64,000 nt of DNA. Source: HXMU1420-2 sp034670145 (lineage in GTDB: Bacteria; Pseudomonadota; Alphaproteobacteria; Rhodobacterales; Rhodobacteraceae). The stretch covers positions 159,679 through 223,678 of the forward strand of contig JAXMOA010000009.1 of NCBI GenBank assembly GCA_034670145.1, given 5' to 3'. The notes beneath the pieces are model-generated. The model searched no databases, was not told the origin of the DNA, and saw only the letters and a list, made by a program, of their open reading frames with translations. A program made the translations under genes and the position numbers. This document shows, in pieces, positions 52,018 to 59,822 of this stretch (position 1 is its first letter; every line of letters starts with the position of its first letter).

Positions 52018-53196
52018 TCACAAACCCAACCTTTCCCGGATCGCCTCAGCCGCCGAACGCAAGGCCGCCAGCTCGTCAGAGGTCAAACGCAGCTCTTCCA
52101 CCGCAACCAGTCCAGACGCCCCCAGATGCGCCGGAACCCCCAGCACCACGCCCGAAACGCCATATTCTCCCTGCAACTCGACCGAGACAGGCACCGGACC
52201 CAATCGCGCCCCGCGCAAATGATCCAGCAATTCCATCGTCGCATGGGCCGGCGCCACAGTGGCCGACCCCATCTTCTTCAACGCCACCACCTGACCACCG
52301 CCAGTGACCGCATCCTGAACCGCCGCTTCCACCTGCTCGGCACTCAGGAACACATCCAGCGCCCGGCCCTTGATCCGCGCCAGCGACGGGATCGGCGCCA
52401 TTTCCTCTCCGTGACTGCCCAGCGTGATCGCCTGCACATCCCCCGGTCCGACACCGGCCAACCGGGCCAGCGCATGGCGAAACCGCGAACTGTCCAGCGT
52501 CCCGGCCATCCCCAGCACCCGCTCGCGCGGGAAACCCGTGGCCCGCAACATCTCGACCGTCATTTCATCCAGCGGATTCGTCACCACGATCACAATCGCA
52601 TCCGGCGCCGCACTGCGGATCGCCTCTGCCGCCGCCCCGATCACCCGCGCATTCACCCCGATCAGATCCGCCCGCGTCATCCCCGGACCACGGGCCCGTC
52701 CCGCCGTCACCACAACCACATCCGCTCCGGCCACCAGGGCCAGATCCTCGCCACCGACACAGCGCGTGCGCGTGCCGGTGATACCGCTGGCATGGTTCAG
52801 ATCCAAAGCGACCGAGGCCGCCAGCCCCGGCACAATGTCAATCAGCGCCAGTTCCTGCGCCACACCCGCATTGGCGGCCAGATGCGCGGCCGTTCCGCCA
52901 ACACCGCCGGCGCCGACAAAGGCAATCTTGGTAAACTTGCGCACCGTTTGTGCCGTGGCCGCCCGCGGCGCCACCCATTTCGGGGATCGACGATGCAACC
53001 CCCGCCGCAACGCGGTCGCGCCATCACTGCGCTGCACCGCAGGCGCCTCCAAAGGCCCCTCAACCAGCCGGATGCCAATCCGCACCGCCGTCTCGCGTGC
53101 AACATCCGTAACAATGTCGCCCGGCAACAGCTCAAAAACCACCCGGCCCCTCTGGCGGGCCTCTTCGATCAGATCACTGCCAACAACCCGCGCCAT
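52018..53196 (-). CDS. Malate/lactate-type dehydrogenase with N-terminal BMC-associated segment
   Basis: The 392-residue protein has two parts. Residues 1-50 (SDLIEEARQRG, LLPGDIVTDVARETAVRIGI) resemble a short segment found on several BMC-locus enzymes such as EutQ-like proteins. From about residue 88 it is an LDH/MDH-fold dehydrogenase: KIAFVGAGGVGGTAAHL, VTAGRARGPGMTRADLI, VVTNPLDEMTVEML and the catalytic His in LGSHGEEMAPIP. The usual GxHGDxM is GSHGEEM. It probably interconverts a 2-hydroxy and 2-oxo compound or recycles NAD+ in the shell. Its ATG overlaps the shell-gene stop by one base. Confidence 0.87.
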   Translation of the reverse strand: MARVVGSDLIEEARQRGRVVFELLPGDIVTDVARETAVRIGIRLVEGPLEAPAVQRSDGATALRRGLHRRSPKWVAPRAATAQTVRKFTKIAFVGAGGVGGTAAHLAANAGVAQELALIDIVPGLAASVALDLNHASGITGTRTRCVGGEDLALVAGADVVVVTAGRARGPGMTRADLIGVNARVIGAAAEAIRSAAPDAIVIVVTNPLDEMTVEMLRATGFPRERVLGMAGTLDSSRFRHALARLAGVGPGDVQAITLGSHGEEMAPIPSLARIKGRALDVFLSAEQVEAAVQDAVTGGGQVVALKKMGSATVAPAHATMELLDHLRGARLGPVPVSVELQGEYGVSGVVLGVPAHLGASGLVAVEELRLTSDELAALRSAAEAIRERLGL

Positions 53197-53819
53197 CAGC
53201 CGGGCTGCCCGTCCACCGCCTCAATCGCCCGCACCGCCGCGTCGACAGCCGTCGCAACCGAGTTTTCGCTCCCCGAAATGAACAACCGCCCAAACCGGCC
53301 CACGGCCCGTACCTCGACAATGTCAATCTCTGCGGCCTTTTCGGCCTCATTGGTCGCAATCGAAATATAGGCCGCCGGCGCGCACTCAACAATGCCCAGC
53401 GTCTGCCCGGGCACCAGCAACGACCCCTTGCGCCACTTGTTCAGCAACTGCGCCTGATGCGGCTCAACGCTGGTGATGATCTGCGTCGAGGCGATCTGCG
53501 GCTTGATCCGATCCGACAGCTCCGCCCCCAACTCCGACAGGATCGCCTCGCGCGCCATGGTCACCTCCGCATTCGAAGACGAACGCAGGATGAAAAAGCC
53601 GAACTCGCGCTCAACCATCTGCGTCGTGGCCTCAACGCTTGACGCCTTCAACGCCCGGTCAATCAGCTGGAACACACCATTGCCGGGGGCCAGCTCTCCG
53701 ATCAGCACCGTATCGCCCGACAAAGGGATAGACCCCTGAATCGTGGCCCCGTTATAGGCGGCAAACTTGGGTTGCAGATTGTCGATCTGCATCAGGGCCC
53801 GGATGGTTATATCACTCAT
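53196..53819 (-). CDS. BMC-T shell protein (two BMC domains, trimer)
   Basis: The 207-residue protein contains two consecutive BMC domains of about 95 residues. The first includes DTVLIGELAPGNGVFQLIDRALKASSVEA and ILRSSSNAEVTMAREAIL. The second includes GQTLGIVECAPAAYISIATNEAEKAAEIDIVEVRAVG and LFISGSENSVATAVDAAVRAIEA. Such tandem proteins form pseudohexameric trimers that may gate large pores in the shell. AGGAG lies six bases before the ATG. It is the only BMC-T gene seen here. Confidence 0.92.
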   Translation of the reverse strand: MSDITIRALMQIDNLQPKFAAYNGATIQGSIPLSGDTVLIGELAPGNGVFQLIDRALKASSVEATTQMVEREFGFFILRSSSNAEVTMAREAILSELGAELSDRIKPQIASTQIITSVEPHQAQLLNKWRKGSLLVPGQTLGIVECAPAAYISIATNEAEKAAEIDIVEVRAVGRFGRLFISGSENSVATAVDAAVRAIEAVDGQPG

Positions 53820-53872
53820 TTACATCTCCTCTGCCGCATGGCCGGGCCTGTGATGGCACAGGCCATCACCGC

Positions 53873-55252
53873 TCACGCGCCGTATTCTTCGTTGATGTCA
53901 CGCCAAGGGCGGTTCGCATAAGCCACCCGCTTGATATTGATCAAATGCAACGCCGTCACATTGTCCGACGTGATCGACCCTGACCATGTGCCGGTGCCCA
54001 GCATAAAGGACGGCTCCAGATCCGTGGCATAGCCCGCGCCCCCATGAATGGCCGGTACATTGACCAGAACCCGGCCCGTCGGCACCGTCGCAAACTTGGC
54101 CACAATCTCGGGGTCGTTGGAATGCACCACAGACGAATGGCCCCAGCCCTCGAACCGCGCAATCGAGTGGGCCAGCTCAATACCGTGCTCGCTGTCGCGC
54201 GCCTCCATGAAACATAAAACCGGGTTCAGCTTCTCAGCCGTCAAAGGCCGGTGCCAGCCGATTTCGCTCTCTTCACTGACCAGCACCTTGGTGCGCGGCG
54301 GCACAGAGAACCCGGCCAGCTCGGCCAGCACCTCAGGCGCCTGCCCCACACGGTCCGGGTTCATCGCCTGACGCCGCAGGAAAATCACCTTGGCCAGACG
54401 ATCCGCCTCGGCAGGCGTGCAGAAATACGCACCCGCCAGCTTCAGCGCCTGCCGCATCTCGCGCGCAATCTGCGGATCCGCAATCACCGCCTGCTCGCTG
54501 ACACAGGCCGTGCCATAGTCAAAACTCTTGGAGGCGATGATCATCTCCGCCACCTCGTCCAGCTCCTTGGCCATGGACTTGTGCACGTAACACGGCACAT
54601 TGCCCGCCCCGACCGCCAGCGTCGGCTTGCCACTGGAATAGGCCGCCCGCACCATGCCGGGCCCGCCGGTGGCCATCACGACCGAGGTCCGCCGGTGCTT
54701 CATCAACTCCGCCGTGCCCTGAATGGTGACCTCTTCCAGACACTGGATCAAACCCTTGGGCGCGCCCATCTGCTCGGCCACCCGCGCCATGATGCGCACC
54801 ACTTCGTTGCCGCATTTCACCCCGCGCGGATGCGGCGCACAGACAATCGCATTGCCCGCCTTCACCGCCGAAAGCACCTTGAAAATCACGGTCGAGGTCG
54901 GGTTGGTCACCGGGATCAGCGCCGCAACAACCCCCATCGGCTCGCCAAAGGCGGCAATCCGCGTGGCATCATCGCGCCACAACAAACCCAAAGTGGTCAC
55001 ATCGCGCAGCCAATCCGCCGTGCCGCGCGCATTCATCAAATCCTTCATGCGCTTGTGCTCGGCATTGCCATAGCCGGTCTCTTCGACCGCCATGCGCCCC
55101 AGCCGGGCCGCCTCTGGCTCTATGGCATCCGCCATGGCCTGCACAATCGCATCCACATGGGCCGGATCCGTGCCCAGAAACTGCTGATACGCCTCAAACG
55201 CCCGTTCGGCACAGCGACGCGCCGCGGCAATCGACTTCAGATCCGCATCCAT
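53873..55252 (-). CDS. CoA-acylating-type aldehyde dehydrogenase (BMC core enzyme candidate)
   Basis: The 459-residue protein belongs to the acylating aldehyde dehydrogenases (PduP/EutE/AdhE/SauS group): IPVTNPTSTVIFKVLSAVKAGNAIV, VVMATGGPGMVRAAYSSGKP, VGAGNVPCYVHKS and the catalytic Cys in SFDYGTACVSEQAVI. These convert an aldehyde, NAD+ and CoA to an acyl-CoA; such enzymes are the usual aldehyde-consuming step of metabolosomes. The ATG at 55252 overlaps the previous stop by one base (TGATG). The amphipathic N-terminus (LKSIAAARRCAERAFEAYQQ) could be a targeting helix. Confidence 0.9.
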   Translation of the reverse strand: MDADLKSIAAARRCAERAFEAYQQFLGTDPAHVDAIVQAMADAIEPEAARLGRMAVEETGYGNAEHKRMKDLMNARGTADWLRDVTTLGLLWRDDATRIAAFGEPMGVVAALIPVTNPTSTVIFKVLSAVKAGNAIVCAPHPRGVKCGNEVVRIMARVAEQMGAPKGLIQCLEEVTIQGTAELMKHRRTSVVMATGGPGMVRAAYSSGKPTLAVGAGNVPCYVHKSMAKELDEVAEMIIASKSFDYGTACVSEQAVIADPQIAREMRQALKLAGAYFCTPAEADRLAKVIFLRRQAMNPDRVGQAPEVLAELAGFSVPPRTKVLVSEESEIGWHRPLTAEKLNPVLCFMEARDSEHGIELAHSIARFEGWGHSSVVHSNDPEIVAKFATVPTGRVLVNVPAIHGGAGYATDLEPSFMLGTGTWSGSITSDNVTALHLINIKRVAYANRPWRDINEEYGA

Positions 55253-56457
55253 CAAACGCCCCCTTGCGCAAACCGCCCAGCCGCGATCCGATCCATCGCC
55301 TGGCGCGCGCCGTCAATATCACTGGCCTCAATGCCAATCGTCTGCAACTTGCGCCCCGCAGCCGCCACATCCGCGCCCAGAACCGCCGAGGCCAGAGTGA
55401 TCATCGCCTGCGTCACCGGCACATCGACCCCCGCCAACCGCGCCGCCGAACACAACGGCACGAGAGAGCCGACAACCCCGTCACGCAACAAACCCCTGGC
55501 GTCATCCGGCCCGGGCACCGGGCGCATCTCTGCCCCCTTGGCCGCACCGGCATGCGTGTCGATCCACGCCTGCGTCTCCGGCAATCCCCGGACGCCAAAC
55601 CGCGTGGCCACCATCCGCCGCTCCTGCGCCAGCTGGTCAACGACCCGCGCCTGCTCCGGCCCGATCAAGGCCGCAAAACTCTGGTTCTGCGGCAGCGGAA
55701 CACCCCCCATCGGCACCGGCACCGCGCCAGAGCCCAGAGCAGGACCGCTCATCAACAGGGCCGGAAACTCGACCAGAGCCGAACCATCGGCAAACCCCGA
55801 CCCCAGAACGCTGTCACAGGCCACCAGATTGGGCAAAATCCGCGCCAGCCCGTCCAGAACCGGACCCCGGCCAGACGGCAAGGTCGCCGCCGCCACCGGC
55901 GCCGCCTCGGTCAGGGTCAAAATCGCGCCCTGCGCCGAAATCCAATAGGGCAGCCCCTGACACTCCACCAGCGTCACATCCGCCCGCGCGCCGCCAATCC
56001 GCAGGAACCACGCCGTCTCCAGCGCCCCCAATGACCGGCCTTGCGGCAAAACCAACACCTGACCATCGCTCAGATGATCCGCCAGAACCATCGCATAGGT
56101 GCGCTGCTTGTGCACCGGACCGGTCAGAAAAATCACCTCGGCACCGCGCACCGCACTGTCCAGCTCGGCCGTCAACCGCACCGAGGGCGACGCCGGCCGA
56201 TCCACCTGATACGACCCGACAGGCCCCGCCCCGCGCAGCCCGATGCCAGACCCGGCGCGCAAAGTCTCAAGCTCCTGACCATAGGCCGAGAACAAGGTCA
56301 CCTCACACCCCGCCGCCAGGGACAAAGCCGCAATCAGCCGCGCATCCGCGCCGCCACCCAATACGGCAATCTTGCCATACTCAGGCCGCGCCCCAATCGG
56401 CGCCGACCCCGATGGCCGGCTCGCCGCATCGGCAAAATCAGCGAAAGCGTTCGACAT
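55252..56457 (-). CDS. Opine-dehydrogenase-like NAD(P)-binding protein of the BMC locus
   Basis: The 401-residue protein begins with a 28-residue extension (MSNAFADFADAASRPSG), then a Rossmann site KIAVLGGGADARLIAALSLAAG, a central ELDSAVRGAEVIFLTGPVHKQ and an all-helical C-terminal half. The arrangement resembles NAD/NADP octopine or opine dehydrogenases and related ketopantoate-reductase-like proteins. The Ala-rich N-terminal helix may be an encapsulation peptide; this is inference. GGGAGG lies six bases before the ATG, and a 93-base gap separates it from the BMC-H gene. An opine dehydrogenase-like enzyme in a microcompartment is unusual. Confidence 0.8.
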   Translation of the reverse strand: MSNAFADFADAASRPSGSAPIGARPEYGKIAVLGGGADARLIAALSLAAGCEVTLFSAYGQELETLRAGSGIGLRGAGPVGSYQVDRPASPSVRLTAELDSAVRGAEVIFLTGPVHKQRTYAMVLADHLSDGQVLVLPQGRSLGALETAWFLRIGGARADVTLVECQGLPYWISAQGAILTLTEAAPVAAATLPSGRGPVLDGLARILPNLVACDSVLGSGFADGSALVEFPALLMSGPALGSGAVPVPMGGVPLPQNQSFAALIGPEQARVVDQLAQERRMVATRFGVRGLPETQAWIDTHAGAAKGAEMRPVPGPDDARGLLRDGVVGSLVPLCSAARLAGVDVPVTQAMITLASAVLGADVAAAGRKLQTIGIEASDIDGARQAMDRIAAGRFAQGGV

Positions 56458-56550
56458 GTCAGGCCTCCCGTCCCTCTCGGATCACACAGGCGTTTTACGC
56501 AAACCCCCGCCAAAATTCCGTCATGGAATTTTGCCCGCCTTCAGCGTAGC

Positions 56551-56859
56551 TCAGGCCGCAGAGCCCGCGCCCAAACCTTCGATGATCGCTTCCAGTTCAT
56601 CATGTGGACGCGCGATGACATGCACCGACACAACCTCGCCCACCTTGTTCGCCGCAGTCGCGCCCGCATCCGTTGCCGCCTTGACCGCGCCAACCTCGCC
56701 GCGCACCAGCGTCGACACCAGGCCGCCACCGGCCTTGGTCTGGCACACGATGGTCACGCTGGCCGCCTTGACCATCGCATCCGCCGCTTCGATCGCCGCC
56801 ACCAGGCCACGTGTTTCAATCATACCCAGGGCCGCTTGACCCGCTGCTGGTTTCGCCAT
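56551..56859 (-). CDS. BMC-H shell protein (hexamer)
   Basis: The 102-residue protein is a single canonical BMC domain: QAALGMIETRGLVAAIEAADAMVKAASV, VCQTKAGGGLVSTLVRGEVGAVKAATDAGA and VVSVHVIARPHDELE. It forms the hexamers that make the shell facets. I start at 56859, seven bases after GGAGG; the longer frame runs into the neighbouring gene. It follows the BMC-P gene by 22 bases. Only one hexamer gene is present, fewer than in most metabolosomes. Confidence 0.94.
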   Translation of the reverse strand: MAKPAAGQAALGMIETRGLVAAIEAADAMVKAASVTIVCQTKAGGGLVSTLVRGEVGAVKAATDAGATAANKVGEVVSVHVIARPHDELEAIIEGLGAGSAA

Positions 56860-56881
56860 TCTCAATCCTCCGCCAAAGCTT

Positions 56882-57151
56882 TTATTTACCGGTCGAAACG
56901 GTGTCGATGATCGCCACAATGGCAGCATCAACAGGCGTCCCGGCCAAACCGGCCGGCAAACGCGCTGCCGACCCTTCCGCAATCAAAACCTGATCACCAA
57001 TCCCGGCGCCGCAGGTATCCGCCGCAACGCAGGCGGGCGTCAGCAGCCCACCGGACCCATCCACGATATCCACCACCAACAAGCTCCGCCCGGTCAACTG
57101 AGCATCCTTGATCGTGGCATTCACCGTGCCTGTCACCCGCCCGAGCCGCAT
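56882..57151 (-). CDS. BMC-P vertex protein (EutN/CcmL type)
   Basis: The 89-residue protein is of the EutN/CcmL family: MRLGRVTGTVNATIKDAQLTG, LLVVDIVDGSG, ADTCGAGIGDQVLIAEGSAA, and the C-terminal AAIVAIIDTVS strand. It forms pentamers that close the icosahedral vertices. Its ATG overlaps the glutamine-synthetase-family stop by one base (TGATG), so shell and ligase are co-translated. Presence of all three shell classes supports a closed compartment. Confidence 0.93.
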   Translation of the reverse strand: MRLGRVTGTVNATIKDAQLTGRSLLVVDIVDGSGGLLTPACVAADTCGAGIGDQVLIAEGSAARLPAGLAGTPVDAAIVAIIDTVSTGK

Positions 57152-58446
57152 CAGAAGTTCACCAGATAGCGCTGCACCTCAACCGGCGTCACCTGCGCCG
57201 CCATGAACTCCAGCTCGCGCTCGGCCTGCTGCAAATAGATCTCATAGTTGTAGTCCCCCATGACATCCTTCAGCCAGTCAGAGCCGCGCGCCAAAGCAAC
57301 AGCCGTCTGCGCATCCAGCGGCAAAGGCTCTGCCGTGGCATCCTCATACCCGTTGCCCTCGCAGATCGGAGTCGGCTCCATCGCCTGCTCGATCCCGTCC
57401 AGGCCAGCCGCAATATCCGCCGCCAACAGGTAATAAGGGTTCGCATCCGCGCCACCGTCGCGTTTCTCGACCCGCACCGCACTGTCCGCGCCCTCGATCA
57501 CACGCAACCCAACCGTCCGGTCATCCACACCCCAGGAGGTGTTGATCGGACAGAAGGAATAAGGCTGACGCCGCCGATAGCCATTTGGTGTCGGAGAGGC
57601 ACAGATCGACGTCTCGCACATGCGCTTTTGCATGCCCGCCAGAAACTGACGGCCCAGATCGTTCAGCTTGCCACCCTCGGCAAAGGCGTTCTTGCCATCT
57701 TTCCACAGCGAATAATGCGCATGGAACCCATTGCCGGATTCCTCAAAGAACGGCTTGGCCATGAAGGTCGCACGATAGCCATGGGCAATCGCCAGCTGCT
57801 TGACCAGACTGCGGAACATGACCAGACGATCCGCAGCCACCAGCGCGTCGTCATAGCGAATGTTCACCTCAACCTGCCCCGCCGCATACTCGGGGTTCGA
57901 TTGCTCGATCGGAATGCCGCATTCGTTGATCTGCCGGCGAATCGGGCCCAGAACATGCTCCAGCTCGGCCGCGCGATCCAGACCATACACCCCGATCCCA
58001 CTGTCCTTGGGCTTGTTGGTCTCCGGATCCAGCAGATAAAACTCCACCTCTGTCCCGGCCAGAACGTCAAAGCCCATCGCCTTGGCGCGCTCGATCTGGC
58101 GCACCAGCGCCTGACGCGGATCAATCGGCACCGGCTTGTGATCCATGCCCTCCGCCCGCGCGAAACAGATCGCAACACCTGGCTCCCAGGGAATCGGAAC
58201 CGGCTTGGTCATCGGGAAAATATGCATATCCGGATACCCGTTGCCAAAGTTGGCATAGGGCGTATCCCAAACATCGCAGGTCATATCGATCGCAAAAGTC
58301 GCAATCGACATCGCATTGCCACCCTTGCAGATGGTGTCCCAATGGCTCGCCGGAAAGCGTTTGCCGCGCATGATACCATTGGCATCCCCCAGGCCCATCA
58401 CAACAGTGTGCGTCCCTTCGGGAAGTGAAAAATCGGATCCGGTCAT
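57151..58446 (-). CDS. Glutamine-synthetase-family ligase (gamma-glutamylamide type candidate)
   Basis: The 431-residue protein has the GS beta-grasp domain with MGLGDANGIMRGKRFP. The catalytic barrel carries GTEVEFYLLD, NPEYAAGQVEVNIRYDDAL, ESGNGFHAHYSLW and the ATP-site ASPTPNGYRRRQPYSF. It is closer in style to PuuA/IpuC-type gamma-glutamylamine ligases than to GlnA, since it lacks the adenylylation-site context. Such enzymes couple glutamate to an amine. I start at 58446, five bases after GGGAG. It is the first gene of the reverse BMC operon. Confidence 0.88.
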   Translation of the reverse strand: MTGSDFSLPEGTHTVVMGLGDANGIMRGKRFPASHWDTICKGGNAMSIATFAIDMTCDVWDTPYANFGNGYPDMHIFPMTKPVPIPWEPGVAICFARAEGMDHKPVPIDPRQALVRQIERAKAMGFDVLAGTEVEFYLLDPETNKPKDSGIGVYGLDRAAELEHVLGPIRRQINECGIPIEQSNPEYAAGQVEVNIRYDDALVAADRLVMFRSLVKQLAIAHGYRATFMAKPFFEESGNGFHAHYSLWKDGKNAFAEGGKLNDLGRQFLAGMQKRMCETSICASPTPNGYRRRQPYSFCPINTSWGVDDRTVGLRVIEGADSAVRVEKRDGGADANPYYLLAADIAAGLDGIEQAMEPTPICEGNGYEDATAEPLPLDAQTAVALARGSDWLKDVMGDYNYEIYLQQAERELEFMAAQVTPVEVQRYLVNF

Positions 58447-58652
58447 CGTGTCTCCCTGTTCTTTTTCCGGTTCTTGCCAGAGGACCGTATTCTGTATACA
58501 GTATCCACAAATACAGTACCCGGCAAGAGGTTTCTCAGAATGCCCATCATGTTCGCATCCAGAAAATGCACAACCCACCGCGAACGCTTTGGCCACATCC
58601 GGACGACCTTGACCCGGGGCGCGACCCCAAAACCGGCAAAGGCGCAAAACTG
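58447..58652. promoter_or_regulatory. Divergent BMC promoter with palindrome CTGTATACAG
   Basis: This 206-base region drives the reverse BMC operon and the forward flavoprotein gene. ATTCTGTATACAGTAT at 58489-58504 has 14 of 16 symmetric positions around the perfect core CTGTATACAG, 42 bases before the GS-family start. A half-copy ATACAGTA lies at 58511-58518. It is the best candidate operator for the locus. Confidence 0.6.
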
Positions 58653-59795
58653 ATGCCCAGATCGAATATTATCGTCGTTGGCGGCGGCATCGCCGGCGCA
58701 ATGACCGCCCTGCACCTGCAACGGCGCGGCGAACAGGTCACGCTCATCGACCGGTGGGAGCCGGGCCACCCCCGCGCCGCCTCCAGCGACTACAACCGCG
58801 TCATCCGCGCCATCTCCGGGCGGGACGAATTCTACACACGCTGGGTCCGCGAAAGCCGCCAGCGCTGGCTCGAAATGATGGCCGAAACCGGCCAGAACCT
58901 CATGTATGAATGTGGCGCCCTGATCCTGGCCACCGAAGGCCACTGCCATTGGGAGGACGCCACCGCCGAAACCTTCGACAAGGTCGGCGTGCCCTACTAC
59001 AAATTCTCCCCGGCCGAGGTCGCCGCGCGCTTCCCGCAATTCAAAGTCGACGACATCTCCTACGCCCTCTACGAACCCGAGGCCGGGCTGCTCATGGCCC
59101 ATCGCTGCGTCATCACCACGGTGGACCTGTTCAAAAAGGCCGGCGGCACCGTCAAACGCGGCAAGGTCACAACCGATTCAAACGAAAAACCGATGCTCGA
59201 CGGCAATCCGCTCGAGGCAGACGTCATCGTCATCGCCACCGGCGCCTGGATGGCCGAGATGTTCCCGCGCACCATCAAACCAATCAGCGCCATCATGGGC
59301 ATCAATGTGCTCTATACCTCCACCCCCGACGGCTCTGACGCCTTCGACATGGAAAACATGCCCTGCTGGATCGACCACGGCCAGGGCAGCTTTGGCATCC
59401 CCTCCTCCGAAGGCTCAGGCGTCAAGGCCGCAGTGGTCATCCCGAACGTCCCCATCGACATCAACAACGACGAACGCCTGATCGAACGCCAGTCCCTCAA
59501 CAAGACCCGCCAGTACATCCGGCACCGGCTGCCGGGGCTGATCGACCAGCGCGTTGTGGATTCCAAATTCAATCAGGTCATCCTGACGCCCGACACCCAT
59601 TTCATCGTCGACTGGCACCCGGAACATGACAATGTCCTGCTCGCCGGCGGCTGCTCGGGCCACCTCTTCAAACACGGCCCCGCTTTTGGCGATTTCACCG
59701 CCGGGGTGGCCGTGCGCGACTATGGCACCGCCGACCGGTTCAAGATCGCAGGCCGGCGCAAACTCTCCCCCAAGGAAAGCCCCAGCGGCCGCTGA
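58653..59795 (+). CDS. Sarcosine-oxidase/SolA-like FAD amine oxidoreductase
   Basis: The 380-residue DAO-family flavoprotein has the dinucleotide site IIVVGGGIAGAMTALHL, ASSDYNRVIRAI and the C-terminal HFIVDWHPEHDNVLLAGGCSGHLFKHGPAFGD, as in monomeric sarcosine oxidase and N-methyltryptophan oxidase. It oxidises an amine or N-alkylated amino compound to an imine or aldehyde. The Cys that binds FAD covalently in monomeric sarcosine oxidase is replaced (NQVILTPD instead of CMYTNTPD), so FAD is probably non-covalent. It is divergent from the BMC operon and may work like PuuB on a glutamylated amine. Confidence 0.88.
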   Translation: MPRSNIIVVGGGIAGAMTALHLQRRGEQVTLIDRWEPGHPRAASSDYNRVIRAISGRDEFYTRWVRESRQRWLEMMAETGQNLMYECGALILATEGHCHWEDATAETFDKVGVPYYKFSPAEVAARFPQFKVDDISYALYEPEAGLLMAHRCVITTVDLFKKAGGTVKRGKVTTDSNEKPMLDGNPLEADVIVIATGAWMAEMFPRTIKPISAIMGINVLYTSTPDGSDAFDMENMPCWIDHGQGSFGIPSSEGSGVKAAVVIPNVPIDINNDERLIERQSLNKTRQYIRHRLPGLIDQRVVDSKFNQVILTPDTHFIVDWHPEHDNVLLAGGCSGHLFKHGPAFGDFTAGVAVRDYGTADRFKIAGRRKLSPKESPSGR

Positions 59796-59822
59796 CCCCC
59801 TGCCGACAACGCCCGCCGCGCC

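Noticed and set aside
58425..58652. A longer N-terminus for the flavoprotein
   Set aside because: The extra 76 residues run through the operator region and have no ribosome site; the FAD motif begins directly after the ATG at 58653.
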